Assembly: GCF_018135625.1 (NCBI RefSeq)
Contig: NZ_CP073078.1
Span: forward strand, 4,682,501-4,746,500
Direction of reading: 5' to 3'
DNA from: Phenylobacterium montanum
GTDB lineage: Bacteria; Pseudomonadota; Alphaproteobacteria; Caulobacterales; Caulobacteraceae
DNA: 64,000 nucleotides
Shown here: positions 42,837 to 52,332 of the stretch, one piece after another
Layout of the letters: every line of letters starts with the position of its first letter
Numbering within the stretch: position 1 is the stretch's first letter
Notes under the pieces: model-generated
What the model saw: the letters and a program-made list of their open reading frames with translations, nothing else
The model's database searches: none
What the model was told of the DNA's origin: nothing
Program-made: the position numbers and the translations under genes

Positions 42837-42885
42837 TGTTGCCAATCGCCTCCCGCATTCGCAAAGGCGCCCCGCGCACCCGCCA

Positions 42886-43017
42886 CCTTGATTCCGCAGG
42901 TGATCAAAGCCTGCCGCCCCAAGCTACTCAAGGCCGCAGCCAACTTCGCTGGTCGCCCGAAGGGCCAGCCTTGACTAGCTTGGGGCGGCAGGCGGGCACG
43001 CAACCGCGAAATCAAGG
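42886..43017. repeat. Nested inverted repeat, family E
   Basis: Outer arms CCTTGATT / AATCAAGG and inner arms of 24-25 bases with one mismatch built on GCCTGCCGCCCCAAGCTA. It is 132 bases long and lies in the gap upstream of the MerR-ATPase gene. Confidence 0.85.
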
Positions 43018-43113
43018 CTTGACCGGGCCGCTGCACCGCTTGAACGGCCCCCTTGACCCAGCCCCAGGGGCCGATCCCCATAAGGATCGCGTTCCGCAAC
43101 ACAGGGGTGAGTC

Positions 43114-44142
43114 GTGAGCGCTTCCGCCGAATACCTGAACCCATCCAAGGCCGCCCGGCGGCTCGGCGTTTCCCCCAAGGCTTTGCGACTCTATGAGAAG
43201 CGCGGCCTGATCGTTCCGCGGCGCACGGCGGCCGGATGGCGGGTCTATGGGCCCGACGAGATGGCGCGGGCCGGCGAGGTTGTGGCCCTGCGAGCTTTGG
43301 GGCTGAGCCTGGCTCAGGTGGCGCGCACACTGGCCGGCGACGCCGCTGAGCTGGAGCCGGCGCTGGCGGCGCACCAAGCGTCGCTCGAGCACAGGATACG
43401 CGAACTCGCCCGTACCGCCGAAAGGGTCCGCGGCTTGAGGAGCGAGCTGCTGCAAGGCCAGGCGCCCGCCGCCGACGCCCTGGTAGAACTCACGCGGCGG
43501 GAGGGCGAGACCACGGTCGCGTTCGACCTGCCCTGGCCGTGGGGCGGGGAACGGTTCGAACTGCGTGGCGTCCGCCCGATCACCTTCATCACTGGGCCGC
43601 TCGGTTGCGGGAAAACCCGGCTGGCGCAGCGCATCGCCGAAATATCACCGGGTGCGGCCTTCCTCGGCCTCGATCGCGCTGCAGGCGGTGTCGAGGCGGT
43701 GCGCGCTCTGATGGCGAGCGATGCGGCCCTCAAGGCGCGGGTCGAGGCCCATCTGACCTGGCTGGCGGAGGATGGCGCCACCGTTTCTGATGCTCTGGTC
43801 GCCCTGTTGTGCGGTCTGGAAGATGAGGTCCCGGCGGTCTTTGTCGTCGATATGGTGGAGCAGGGACTGGACGAGGCGACGCAGCAGGCCTTGATCGCCG
43901 GATTGCGCCGCCGCGGCCCTGGCGCGCGCCCGCTGTTCCTGATGACCCGTTCGAGCGCGATCCTGGACCTAGACGCCGTCGGTCCCGACGAGGCCATTCT
44001 CTATTGCCCGGCCAATCATGCCCCGCCGTTTCTGGTCGCGCCCTATCCCGGCGCCCCAGGGTATGAGGCCGTGGCCGACTGCCTGGCCGCGCCTGACGTG
44101 CGGGCGCGGACTGAAGGCATGCAGGCGGTGATGGCGGGCTGA
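43114..44142 (+). CDS. MerR-type regulator fused to a P-loop ATPase
   Basis: 342 residues. Residues 8-75 form a MerR winged helix (PSKAARRLGVSPKALRLYEKRGLIVPRR, GWRVYGPDEMARA) followed by a dimer coiled coil (about 85-115). From residue 135 to the end comes a compact ABC/SMC-like nucleotide-binding domain: Walker A GPLGCGKT at 161-168, Walker B VFVVDMVEQGLD at about 242-253 and a following TRSSAI. I see no clear ABC signature motif. GTG start. The fusion suggests DNA binding controlled by ATP. It stands alone, so its target is unknown. Confidence 0.78.
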   Translation: MSASAEYLNPSKAARRLGVSPKALRLYEKRGLIVPRRTAAGWRVYGPDEMARAGEVVALRALGLSLAQVARTLAGDAAELEPALAAHQASLEHRIRELARTAERVRGLRSELLQGQAPAADALVELTRREGETTVAFDLPWPWGGERFELRGVRPITFITGPLGCGKTRLAQRIAEISPGAAFLGLDRAAGGVEAVRALMASDAALKARVEAHLTWLAEDGATVSDALVALLCGLEDEVPAVFVVDMVEQGLDEATQQALIAGLRRRGPGARPLFLMTRSSAILDLDAVGPDEAILYCPANHAPPFLVAPYPGAPGYEAVADCLAAPDVRARTEGMQAVMAG

Positions 44143-44176
44143 GGCGCGTATCGCCAGCACTCTAAGGCGCGACCCC

Positions 44177-44569
44177 TCACGCCTCGAACGCCGCCACCGC
44201 CAGCCAGGCGCTCAGGGCTGCGGCGAAGGCCATGACGACGCGGAAGTTCTGCGGGTAGTGCAGGGCCTTGTAGGTCTTGCGCAGCACCGCCGGCGGGACC
44301 GCGACTATGGCCGCGCCCTTGATCAGGGTCAGCCAGCCCAGCAGGGTGACGGCGATCGGAAGCGGGCCGCCGGACCAGACGTTGTGGCCGACGACGCAGG
44401 CTGCGCCGGCGATCAGGGTGACGATCCCGGTCAGGAGCATCAGGCCCCGGTTCGAGATCATCTCGTCGATCGCCTGCAGCGCCGACTTGGCCCGCAGGGC
44501 CAGTAGGACGCACATCAGCAGGCAGGCGAGGCCGAAGAAGCGGGCGAGGTACAGGGTCAGGGGCGACAT
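44177..44569 (-). CDS. Membrane protein, four helices, uncharacterised
   Basis: 130 residues: TLYLARFFGLACLLMCVLLAL, GLMLLTGIVTLIAGAACVVGHN, LPIAVTLLGWLTLIKGAAIVAVP and FRVVMAFAAALSAWLAVAAF. ATG at 44569; longer frames to the right are not needed. Function unknown; inner membrane. Confidence 0.65.
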   Translation of the reverse strand: MSPLTLYLARFFGLACLLMCVLLALRAKSALQAIDEMISNRGLMLLTGIVTLIAGAACVVGHNVWSGGPLPIAVTLLGWLTLIKGAAIVAVPPAVLRKTYKALHYPQNFRVVMAFAAALSAWLAVAAFEA

Positions 44570-44715
44570 GGCCGGATCCTTTCCGTATCCGACCGCGAGG
44601 GTGGCCCCCTGAGGAGCAAGGTGCAACCGCGGGCTTCTACGGCACAAGGCTTGAACGGCATGGGATGCGCCGAACCAAAACGGGAATCCTCGGCGCCTGA
44701 AGCCGGAGGTGCTCC

Positions 44716-44907
44716 ATGACGCTGGTCGCTGTCGTCGCCCGCAGGCGTTATCAAGGTTTCGAGTACCTGGCCCGCGATGGCCAGGGGAACAACTGGTCCA
44801 CGGTCGAGCGTGACGCCCGGCTCTATCCCTCGGTGCACGAGGCGACCCGCGCGGCCCTGCGCCTGCCCGGCAAGGTCCGCGCCTTCGCCCTGCCGATCTG
44901 TCACTGA
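44716..44907 (+). CDS. Small uncharacterised protein
   Basis: 63 residues beginning MTLVAVVARRRYQGFEYLARDGQGNNWSTVERDARLYPSVHEATRAALRLPG. GGAGG lies seven bases before the ATG, and codon use fits coding DNA. No family recognised; the short beta-like pattern with a helix is like tiny DUF proteins common in this group. Confidence 0.55.
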   Translation: MTLVAVVARRRYQGFEYLARDGQGNNWSTVERDARLYPSVHEATRAALRLPGKVRAFALPICH

Positions 44908-44919
44908 AAGCGGAAGCTG

Positions 44920-45066
44920 CTACCGCTCCAGCGCCGCCAACAGGGTGACGGCGATCGTCGCCACCGCTGTCCAGCAGGTGAGCGACCAGACCAGGCGGAA
45001 GGCCCGGACGGCCAGGGGATCGCGCCGTTCGGGCGCCTGAGGGTACGAGACGGACAAGCGGGTCAT
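44920..45066 (-). CDS. Small single-helix membrane protein
   Basis: 48 residues, MTRLSVSYPQAPERRDPLAVRAFRLVWSLTCWTAVATIAVTLLAALER. The basic N-terminal half is followed by one membrane helix. GGAG lies seven bases before the ATG at 45066; an ATG six bases earlier is also in frame. Convergent with the small gene at 44716. Function unknown. Confidence 0.45.
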   Translation of the reverse strand: MTRLSVSYPQAPERRDPLAVRAFRLVWSLTCWTAVATIAVTLLAALER

Positions 45067-45270
45067 CGCCATACTCCGCGTGAAGATGGCCGCGATTGTG
45101 ACCCGGCTTGGTGAACCGCTGACTGACCATGATAGTTATCGCTGCACGTGGCTGGGCGCGCCGAGCGCCGGGGCCGCGCCGTTTCGCCTTGGAAATTGAT
45201 CCATCCTTGGTTACCGCAGGGCGAGTGCTGATTTAGTGAGGGCGTAAAGCCCTGGCCCCGGAGTAGTGCG

Positions 45271-46314
45271 ATGATGCGGCGTCACCCCAGCCACCTGCGG
45301 CTCAAGCCCTTGGCCAAGCAGGTGATCGTCATCACCGGCGCTACTTCCGGCATCGGCCTCTCGACCGCCCGGGCGGCGGCGGCGCGGGGCGCGGCCCTGG
45401 TCCTGGCGGCGCGCAACGAGGATGCGCTGAAGGCGGTGGCCGAGGACCTGTCGTCCAAGGGCGCCGAGGTGGCCTTCGTCGCCGCCGATGTCGGGCGTGA
45501 AGCCGACGTGCGCGCCATCGCGGCGGTGGCGGTCAGCCGCTTCGGCGGCTTCGACACCTGGGTCAACAACGCCGGGGTGACCATCGTCGGCCCCGCCGAG
45601 CAGACCTCGCTGGACGACCAGCGGCGGCTGTTCGACACCAACTATTGGGGTGTGGTCTATGGCTCGCTGGCGGCGATCGACCAGTTCCAGAACCAGGCCG
45701 GCGGCGGCGCCCTGATCAATGTCGGGGCCGGCGACGTGGCCCTGCCGCTGCAGGCCGCCTTCTTCGCCTCCAAGCATGCGGTCAAGGGCTTCACCGACGC
45801 CCTGCGCACCGAGCTGATGGCCGCCCATGCCCCGGTCTCGGTGACCCTGATCAAGCCCTCGGGCGCCGACACGCCGGGCAAGGACAACGCTCGCAACCTG
45901 ACCGGCGCGCCGATCGCCCATCCGGCAGGGATCTATGCGACGCCCCTGGTGGCCCAGGCGATCCTCTACGCCGCCGAGCACAGGACGCGGGAGCTGACCG
46001 TGGGCTCCGGCGGACGGCTCCTGGCCCTGGCCAGCCAGGTCGCGCCGGCCCTAACCGACCCGTTGCTGGCCATCGGCGCGCGGCTGAACGCGCGCATCGC
46101 CAAGGCGCCGGACCCGGCGCGGATCGACAACCTGCACCACGCCGGCCGCGACCTGCGCGAGCGATCCTTCCAGCCCGGGGTGCGCGAGACCAGCCTCTAC
46201 GCCACCGCCCAGATGAAGCCCAAGACTACGCTCGGCCTGATGGCCGCCGCGGCCCTGGCGGCAGGGTTCGCCTTCAAGCTTGGCGCGCGCAAGGCGGCGC
46301 CCATTGATGAGTAG
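45271..46314 (+). CDS. Short-chain dehydrogenase/reductase-like protein with altered catalytic residues
   Basis: 347 residues. The cofactor site GATSGIGLSTARAAAARG is intact and VNNAGVTIVG follows. In the active site region ALINVGAGDVALPLQAAFFASKHAVKGF, the usual Ser is Ala/Gly and the usual Tyr of YxxxK is Phe (FFASK), while Lys is kept. A long C-terminal extension ends in the hydrophobic TTLGLMAAAALAAGFAFKLG, possibly a membrane anchor. The protein may bind NAD(P) without normal turnover. It starts with ATG 45271. Confidence 0.85.
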   Translation: MMRRHPSHLRLKPLAKQVIVITGATSGIGLSTARAAAARGAALVLAARNEDALKAVAEDLSSKGAEVAFVAADVGREADVRAIAAVAVSRFGGFDTWVNNAGVTIVGPAEQTSLDDQRRLFDTNYWGVVYGSLAAIDQFQNQAGGGALINVGAGDVALPLQAAFFASKHAVKGFTDALRTELMAAHAPVSVTLIKPSGADTPGKDNARNLTGAPIAHPAGIYATPLVAQAILYAAEHRTRELTVGSGGRLLALASQVAPALTDPLLAIGARLNARIAKAPDPARIDNLHHAGRDLRERSFQPGVRETSLYATAQMKPKTTLGLMAAAALAAGFAFKLGARKAAPIDE

Positions 46315-46339
46315 AGCGCGAGGCGCGCAGCTCTCAACT

Positions 46340-46465
46340 CCGCTCATCCCGGCGAATGCCGGGAACCAGATCATAAAGCTCCGGCCTGAGCATGTTCCCG
46401 CATGACCCGCTGGATCGGCGCCAGCGCCTTAGGATCTGGGCCCCGGCATTCGCCGGGGTGAGCGG
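46340..46465. repeat. Palindromic repeat, family A, full 126-base element
   Basis: Same architecture as 35137-35262: terminal CTCATCCCGGCGAATGCCGGGA arms, a shared CCAGATCATAAAGCTCCG inner part and an ATCTGG counterpart, with a diverged centre. It lies between two plus-strand genes. Confidence 0.9.
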
Positions 46466-46535
46466 TTGAAATGTCGGGGCGATCCGCATTCAATCGCGTC
46501 ATAGGGTTCAAAGCAGAAATGGGGAGGGGCAGACC

Positions 46536-47432
46536 ATGGCGCAGACGCGTGCGAACGGGATCATCATCGAATACGACACGCACGGGTCCGAGACCGACCC
46601 GCCGCTGCTGCTGATCTGCGGCCTCGGCATGCAGATGATCCGCTGGACCCCAGCGTTCCTGCAGGCCCTGGTCGACCGCGGCTTCTTCGTGATCAGCTTC
46701 GACAATCGCGACGTGGGCCTCTCGACCGCGTTCAACGAAGCTGGCGTGCCGGCGATCGCCGACGTGGTGGCCTCGCTGCGGCGGGGCGAAAAGCCGAACG
46801 TGCCCTACAGGCTGGAGGACATGGCCGCCGACGCCGCCGGGGTGCTGGACGCGCTGGATATCAGCGCCGCCCACATCGTCGGGGTTTCCATGGGCGGCAT
46901 GATCGCACAGTTGGTCGCCGCGGACTATCCGGGCCGCACCCTGTCCCTGACCTCGATCATGTCCACGACCGGCAATCACGCCCTGCCGCCGGCCAGGCAG
47001 GAGGCGATGGACACGCTGAACAACCGCCCACCCTCGCCGTTCGAGGACGAGGAGGCGTTTCTGGCCCATTCCGTGCGCTCCTCGCGGGTGATCGGCAGCC
47101 CCGCCTATCCGACCCCGGAAGCGGACCTGCGCGCCAGCGCCCTGGCGGCGGTCCGGCGCAGCTACAATCCCACCGGTTTCGGCCGGCAGATGGCGGCGGT
47201 CACCGCCACCGGCGACCGGCGGGCGAAGCTTGCGACCATCACCGCGCCGACCCTGGTTCTCCACGGGACCGACGATCCCCTGGTCCCGATCGAAGGCGGC
47301 CGCGACACCGCCGCCAACATCAGGGGCGCCGAACTGGTCGAGATCCCCGGCATGGGCCACGACCTGCCCGCCGCCCTTTACGACCGGATCGCCGACGCCA
47401 TAGCCGGGGTGGCGTCGCGGGCGTCGCGATGA
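46536..47432 (+). CDS. Alpha/beta-fold hydrolase
   Basis: 298 residues. Oxyanion/HG-like region [17 protein letters not shown], nucleophile elbow GVSMGGM (residues about 115-121), acid Asp in GTDDPLVP and base His in GMGHDLP: a complete catalytic triad. Typical esterase/haloperoxidase-like enzyme of 280-300 residues; substrate not predicted. GGGGAGG before the ATG. Followed 82 bases later by an SDR gene. Confidence 0.9.
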   Translation: MAQTRANGIIIEYDTHGSETDPPLLLICGLGMQMIRWTPAFLQALVDRGFFVISFDNRDVGLSTAFNEAGVPAIADVVASLRRGEKPNVPYRLEDMAADAAGVLDALDISAAHIVGVSMGGMIAQLVAADYPGRTLSLTSIMSTTGNHALPPARQEAMDTLNNRPPSPFEDEEAFLAHSVRSSRVIGSPAYPTPEADLRASALAAVRRSYNPTGFGRQMAAVTATGDRRAKLATITAPTLVLHGTDDPLVPIEGGRDTAANIRGAELVEIPGMGHDLPAALYDRIADAIAGVASRASR

Positions 47433-47445
47433 CCTCTCGCCAAGA

Positions 47446-47462
47446 TTAAAACAAGCGTTTAA
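47446..47462. promoter_or_regulatory. Dyad upstream of an SDR gene
   Basis: TTAAA-N7-TTTAA with AAACAAGCGTTT inside, in the 82-base gap between the hydrolase and the SDR gene. AAACAAGCG-type sites are often TetR targets in lipid-use operons. Tentative. Confidence 0.3.
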
Positions 47463-47514
47463 ATCCTCCCTGACGGGCGCAGACCCGCGCCGGCCGCGAA
47501 CAGGGAGAGGTTTC

Positions 47515-48312
<798 letters not shown>

Positions 48313-48416
48313 GACCGCCTCCAGCGCATTGGCGGATTTCGAGGTTTATCTGACATTTCCGCCAAACCGCACCTCGCCTAGCTTCGGCCCCGGTCAAGCA
48401 GCAGGAGGCGAGGGCC

Positions 48417-49529
48417 ATGGATCGGCGCGGATTTATCATGGCGGGCGTGGGCGGAGCTGTGGCGATCGCCGTGGCGGGGCCGGCGGCCGGCACGGCGGCG
48501 ATCAGCCCGGACGAGCACGCCCGCACCATCGCCCTGATGCGCCCGCCCAAGCGCGCCCGGCCCCTGGTGGCGATCGTCGCCGACAATGTCGGGGCCGAGA
48601 CCACCGACCTTATGATCCCGTTCAACGTCCTGTCGCGCTCGGGCCTGGCGGATGTGGCCGTGCTGGCGCCCGAGGCGGCGCCGATCCAGCTGATGCCGGC
48701 CCTGCGCATCCAGCCGACCGCAACGCTCGCCGCCTTCGACGCCGCCCATCCGGACGGCCCTGACTATGTGATCGTGCCGGCCCAGCATCGCCGCGACACG
48801 CCCGCCCTGCTGCCCTGGCTGCGCAAGCAGGCTGCAGGCGGCGCCACGGTGATCGGGGTCTGCGCGGGCGGGGCGACCGTGGCCGCGGCGGGCCTGATCG
48901 ACCATCGCCGCTTCACCAGCCACTGGGCCGAGATCGAGGGCTTGCGCAAGGCCCACCCCAGCGCGACCTGGCAGCGGGACCGCCGCTATGTCGCCGACCG
49001 GGGCGTGGTCACCACCACCGGCGTCACCGCCTCCCTGCCCATGTCGCTGGCCCTGGTCGAGGCGATCGCCGGGCCGGAGCGGGCGCAGAGCCTGGCGGCC
49101 AGCCTGGGCGCGCCGGGAACGGACGAGCGGCACGACAGCGCCGCCTTCCGCCTGACCAAGGGCGATGTCGGCCTGGCCCTCGGCAATATCGGCGCCTTCT
49201 GGGGCCACGAGACGGTAGGCCTGCCCGTTGCGCCGGGCCAGGACGAGCTGGCCCTGGCCTTCACCGCCGACGCCTGGTCGCGCACCTATCGCAGCCGCTG
49301 TGTCACGGTCGGCAAGAGCGGGACGGTGCGCCTGGCCTACGGGCTGGAGCTGATCGTCGACCGCACCGGCGACGGCGGGCGCCTGGACCTGATGCTGCCG
49401 CCCCTGTCGGACGAGCGCCCGGCGGCCAGCCTGGATACGGCCCTGGCCGCCATCGCCCGCCGCTATGGCCGCCCCACCGCCGGCTTCGTCGCCCTGCAGG
49501 TGGAATATCCCTGGAGTGGGCGCGCCTGA
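48417..49529 (+). CDS. DJ-1/PfpI family protein with Tat-like leader
   Basis: 370 residues. MDRRGFIMAGVGGAVAIAVAGPAAG is a twin-arginine-like export signal. The class I glutamine-amidotransferase-like domain shows the nucleophile elbow VIGVCAGGATVAAAGLIDHRRFTSHW with the likely catalytic Cys. It resembles the ligand-sensing half of GATase1-AraC regulators but has no AraC DNA-binding domain. The C-terminal half (KGDVGLALGNIGAFWGHETVG...) is unassigned. AGGAGG before the ATG. Probably periplasmic. Confidence 0.82.
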   Translation: MDRRGFIMAGVGGAVAIAVAGPAAGTAAISPDEHARTIALMRPPKRARPLVAIVADNVGAETTDLMIPFNVLSRSGLADVAVLAPEAAPIQLMPALRIQPTATLAAFDAAHPDGPDYVIVPAQHRRDTPALLPWLRKQAAGGATVIGVCAGGATVAAAGLIDHRRFTSHWAEIEGLRKAHPSATWQRDRRYVADRGVVTTTGVTASLPMSLALVEAIAGPERAQSLAASLGAPGTDERHDSAAFRLTKGDVGLALGNIGAFWGHETVGLPVAPGQDELALAFTADAWSRTYRSRCVTVGKSGTVRLAYGLELIVDRTGDGGRLDLMLPPLSDERPAASLDTALAAIARRYGRPTAGFVALQVEYPWSGRA

Positions 49530-49557
49530 GATTGCGCCGCTGCCGCGCGCCCTCTAG

Positions 49558-49573
49558 GGTATCAACGATAACC
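49558..49573. promoter_or_regulatory. Operator-like site TATC-AAC-GATA
   Basis: GGTATCAACGATAACC, 21 bases before the LLM oxidoreductase ATG. A similar GGTAATCAACGAT lies 10 bases before the amidohydrolase ATG at 55684, suggesting one shared regulator. Confidence 0.4.
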
Positions 49574-49593
49574 TATAAGAGGGAGCGTCCTAT

Positions 49594-50808
49594 ATGCTGG
49601 GGCCCAAGTTGCGTTTCGGCTCGTTCATCGCGCCGTTCCATCCGTTGTCGGAGAACCCGACCCTGGCCCTTCAGCGGGACCTGGACCTGGTCACCTTCAT
49701 GGACCAGCTGGGCTATGACGAGGCCTGGATCGGCGAGCACCATTCGGCGGGCTACGAGCTGATCGCCAGCCCGGAGCTGTTCATCGCCACCGCGGCCGAG
49801 CGCACCAGGACCATCCGCCTCGGCACCGGCGTCTCGTCTCTGCCCTATCACCACCCCCTGATGCTGGCCGACCGCATCAACCAGCTGGATCACATCACCC
49901 GTGGGCGGGTGATGCTGGGCTGCGGCCCGGGCAGCCTGCCCTCCGACGCCTTCATGATGGGCATCCCCGTGGCCGCCCAGCGCGACCGCATGGACGAGGC
50001 CCTGGCCGATATCGTCAAGCTGCTGCGCGGCGAGACGGTGACCAACAAGACCGACTGGTACGAGCTCAGCGAAGCGCGGCTACAGATGACGCCCTGGTCT
50101 CGGCCCTCCGTCGAGATCGCCGTGGCCAGCCAGGTCTCGCCCACGGGCGCCACCGCGGCCGGGCGGCATGGCCTTTCCATGCTCTCGATCGGCGCCACCT
50201 CGGCCGGCGGATTCAACGCCCTGTCCTCCAACTGGGCGATCGCCGAGGAGAAGGCCAAGGAGCATGGCAATGTGATGGACCGCTCCGGCTGGCGCCTGGT
50301 CGGTCCCATGCACATCGCCGAGACCCGCGAGCAGGCCCGCGCCGACTGCGCTCATGGCCTGGAACAGTGGGTCTACTACTTCCGCGAGGTCGCGGCCCTG
50401 CCGCTGGTGGCCGACGGCGAGGGCGACATGATCGACCAGCTGATCGCCTCTGGCATGGCGGTGATCGGCACGCCCGACGACGCCGCGGCCCAGATCGAGC
50501 GGCTGAAGGCCCAGTCCGGCGGCTTCGGCTGCTTCATGTTCATGGACCACAACTGGGCCGACTGGGACCGCAAGAAGCGCTCTTACGAGCTGATGGCGCG
50601 GTTCGTGTTCCCCAGGTTCCAGAACCTCAACGACAACCGCGAGGTCTCGTTGAACTGGGCCCGCGACAACCGCGAGACCTTCATCGGCCATGCGCGGATG
50701 GCGGTCGGCATGCGCGTCGCCCAGCACATCCAGGAAAAGGGCACCGAGAACATCCGGCCCGAAATCCTGGAGGCCATGGGGATCAAGAAGCAGGACGCGG
50801 CGGAGTAA
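49594..50808 (+). CDS. LLM class flavin-dependent oxidoreductase
   Basis: 404 residues of the bacterial luciferase-like TIM-barrel family: GYDEAWIGEHHSAGYELIASPELFIATAAERTRTIRLGTGVSSLPYHHPLMLADRINQLDHITRGRVMLGCGPG is the full N-terminal signature. Uses FMNH2/F420-type reduced flavin and oxygen for monooxygenation, substrate unknown. GAGGGAGC before the ATG. Its 3' end overlaps the convergent vsr gene by 26 bases. Confidence 0.92.
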   Translation: MLGPKLRFGSFIAPFHPLSENPTLALQRDLDLVTFMDQLGYDEAWIGEHHSAGYELIASPELFIATAAERTRTIRLGTGVSSLPYHHPLMLADRINQLDHITRGRVMLGCGPGSLPSDAFMMGIPVAAQRDRMDEALADIVKLLRGETVTNKTDWYELSEARLQMTPWSRPSVEIAVASQVSPTGATAAGRHGLSMLSIGATSAGGFNALSSNWAIAEEKAKEHGNVMDRSGWRLVGPMHIAETREQARADCAHGLEQWVYYFREVAALPLVADGEGDMIDQLIASGMAVIGTPDDAAAQIERLKAQSGGFGCFMFMDHNWADWDRKKRSYELMARFVFPRFQNLNDNREVSLNWARDNRETFIGHARMAVGMRVAQHIQEKGTENIRPEILEAMGIKKQDAAE

Positions 50809-51207
50809 GCAGGCTTCGCAGCCGCGCTTCCAGAGCGGCTGCAGCCTTCAGTTCGCACTCCCATACCACCTCGACCCGCCAGCCAGCGGCTTCGAGCTTC
50901 TTGCGCGTCTGCACATCCCGCGCCCTGTTGCGCGCGACCTTGGCGAGCCAGTAGTCGCGGTTGGCTTTCGGCACCCGCGCGCCGCGGGCGCAGTCGTGGC
51001 CGTGCCAGAAGCAGCCGTGCACGAAAACGACCAGCCGCCGGCCCGGCAGTACGATGTCCGGCGAGCCCGGCAGATCCTTGCGATGCAGGCGATAGCGGGC
51101 GCCCAGCCGCCAGAGCAGCCTGCGCACGATCAGCTCCGGCCGGGTGTCGCGTCCCTTGACCTTGGCCATCACCGCCGACCGCTTGGCCGGCGAGAACACG
51201 TCGGTGT

Positions 51208-51211
<4 letters not shown>
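50783..51211 (-). CDS. vsr: Very short patch repair endonuclease Vsr
   Basis: 142 residues. MAKVKGRDTRPELIVRRLLWRLGARYRLHRKDLPGSPDIVLPGRRLVVFVHGCFWHGHDC has the catalytic Asp (SPDIVLP), the metal/DNA-contacting His residues (VHGCFWHGH) and the zinc-site Cys/His. Vsr nicks beside T:G mismatches made by deamination of 5-methylcytosine. Its ATG overlaps the cysK stop by four bases. No cytosine methyltransferase gene is in the window, so the partner methylase must be elsewhere or absent. Confidence 0.93.
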
Positions 51212-52200
<989 letters not shown>

Positions 52201-52332
52201 GGCGCTCGCTCGCGGTTGAGTGCGGACAGATTTGCCGCACTCTAAGCAAGGTTGGGCGCGCCTGGCATCATTAGAAATTGTGCAAGCGCCGGCAGGCGCG
52301 GCCGCGCCGGCCGGCCGGTTGCAGCCGGGCTA

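Noticed and set aside
45186-45214. GGTTAC as a SigF promoter
   Set aside because: The element at the -10 distance is CCAA, and no gene starts in that direction.
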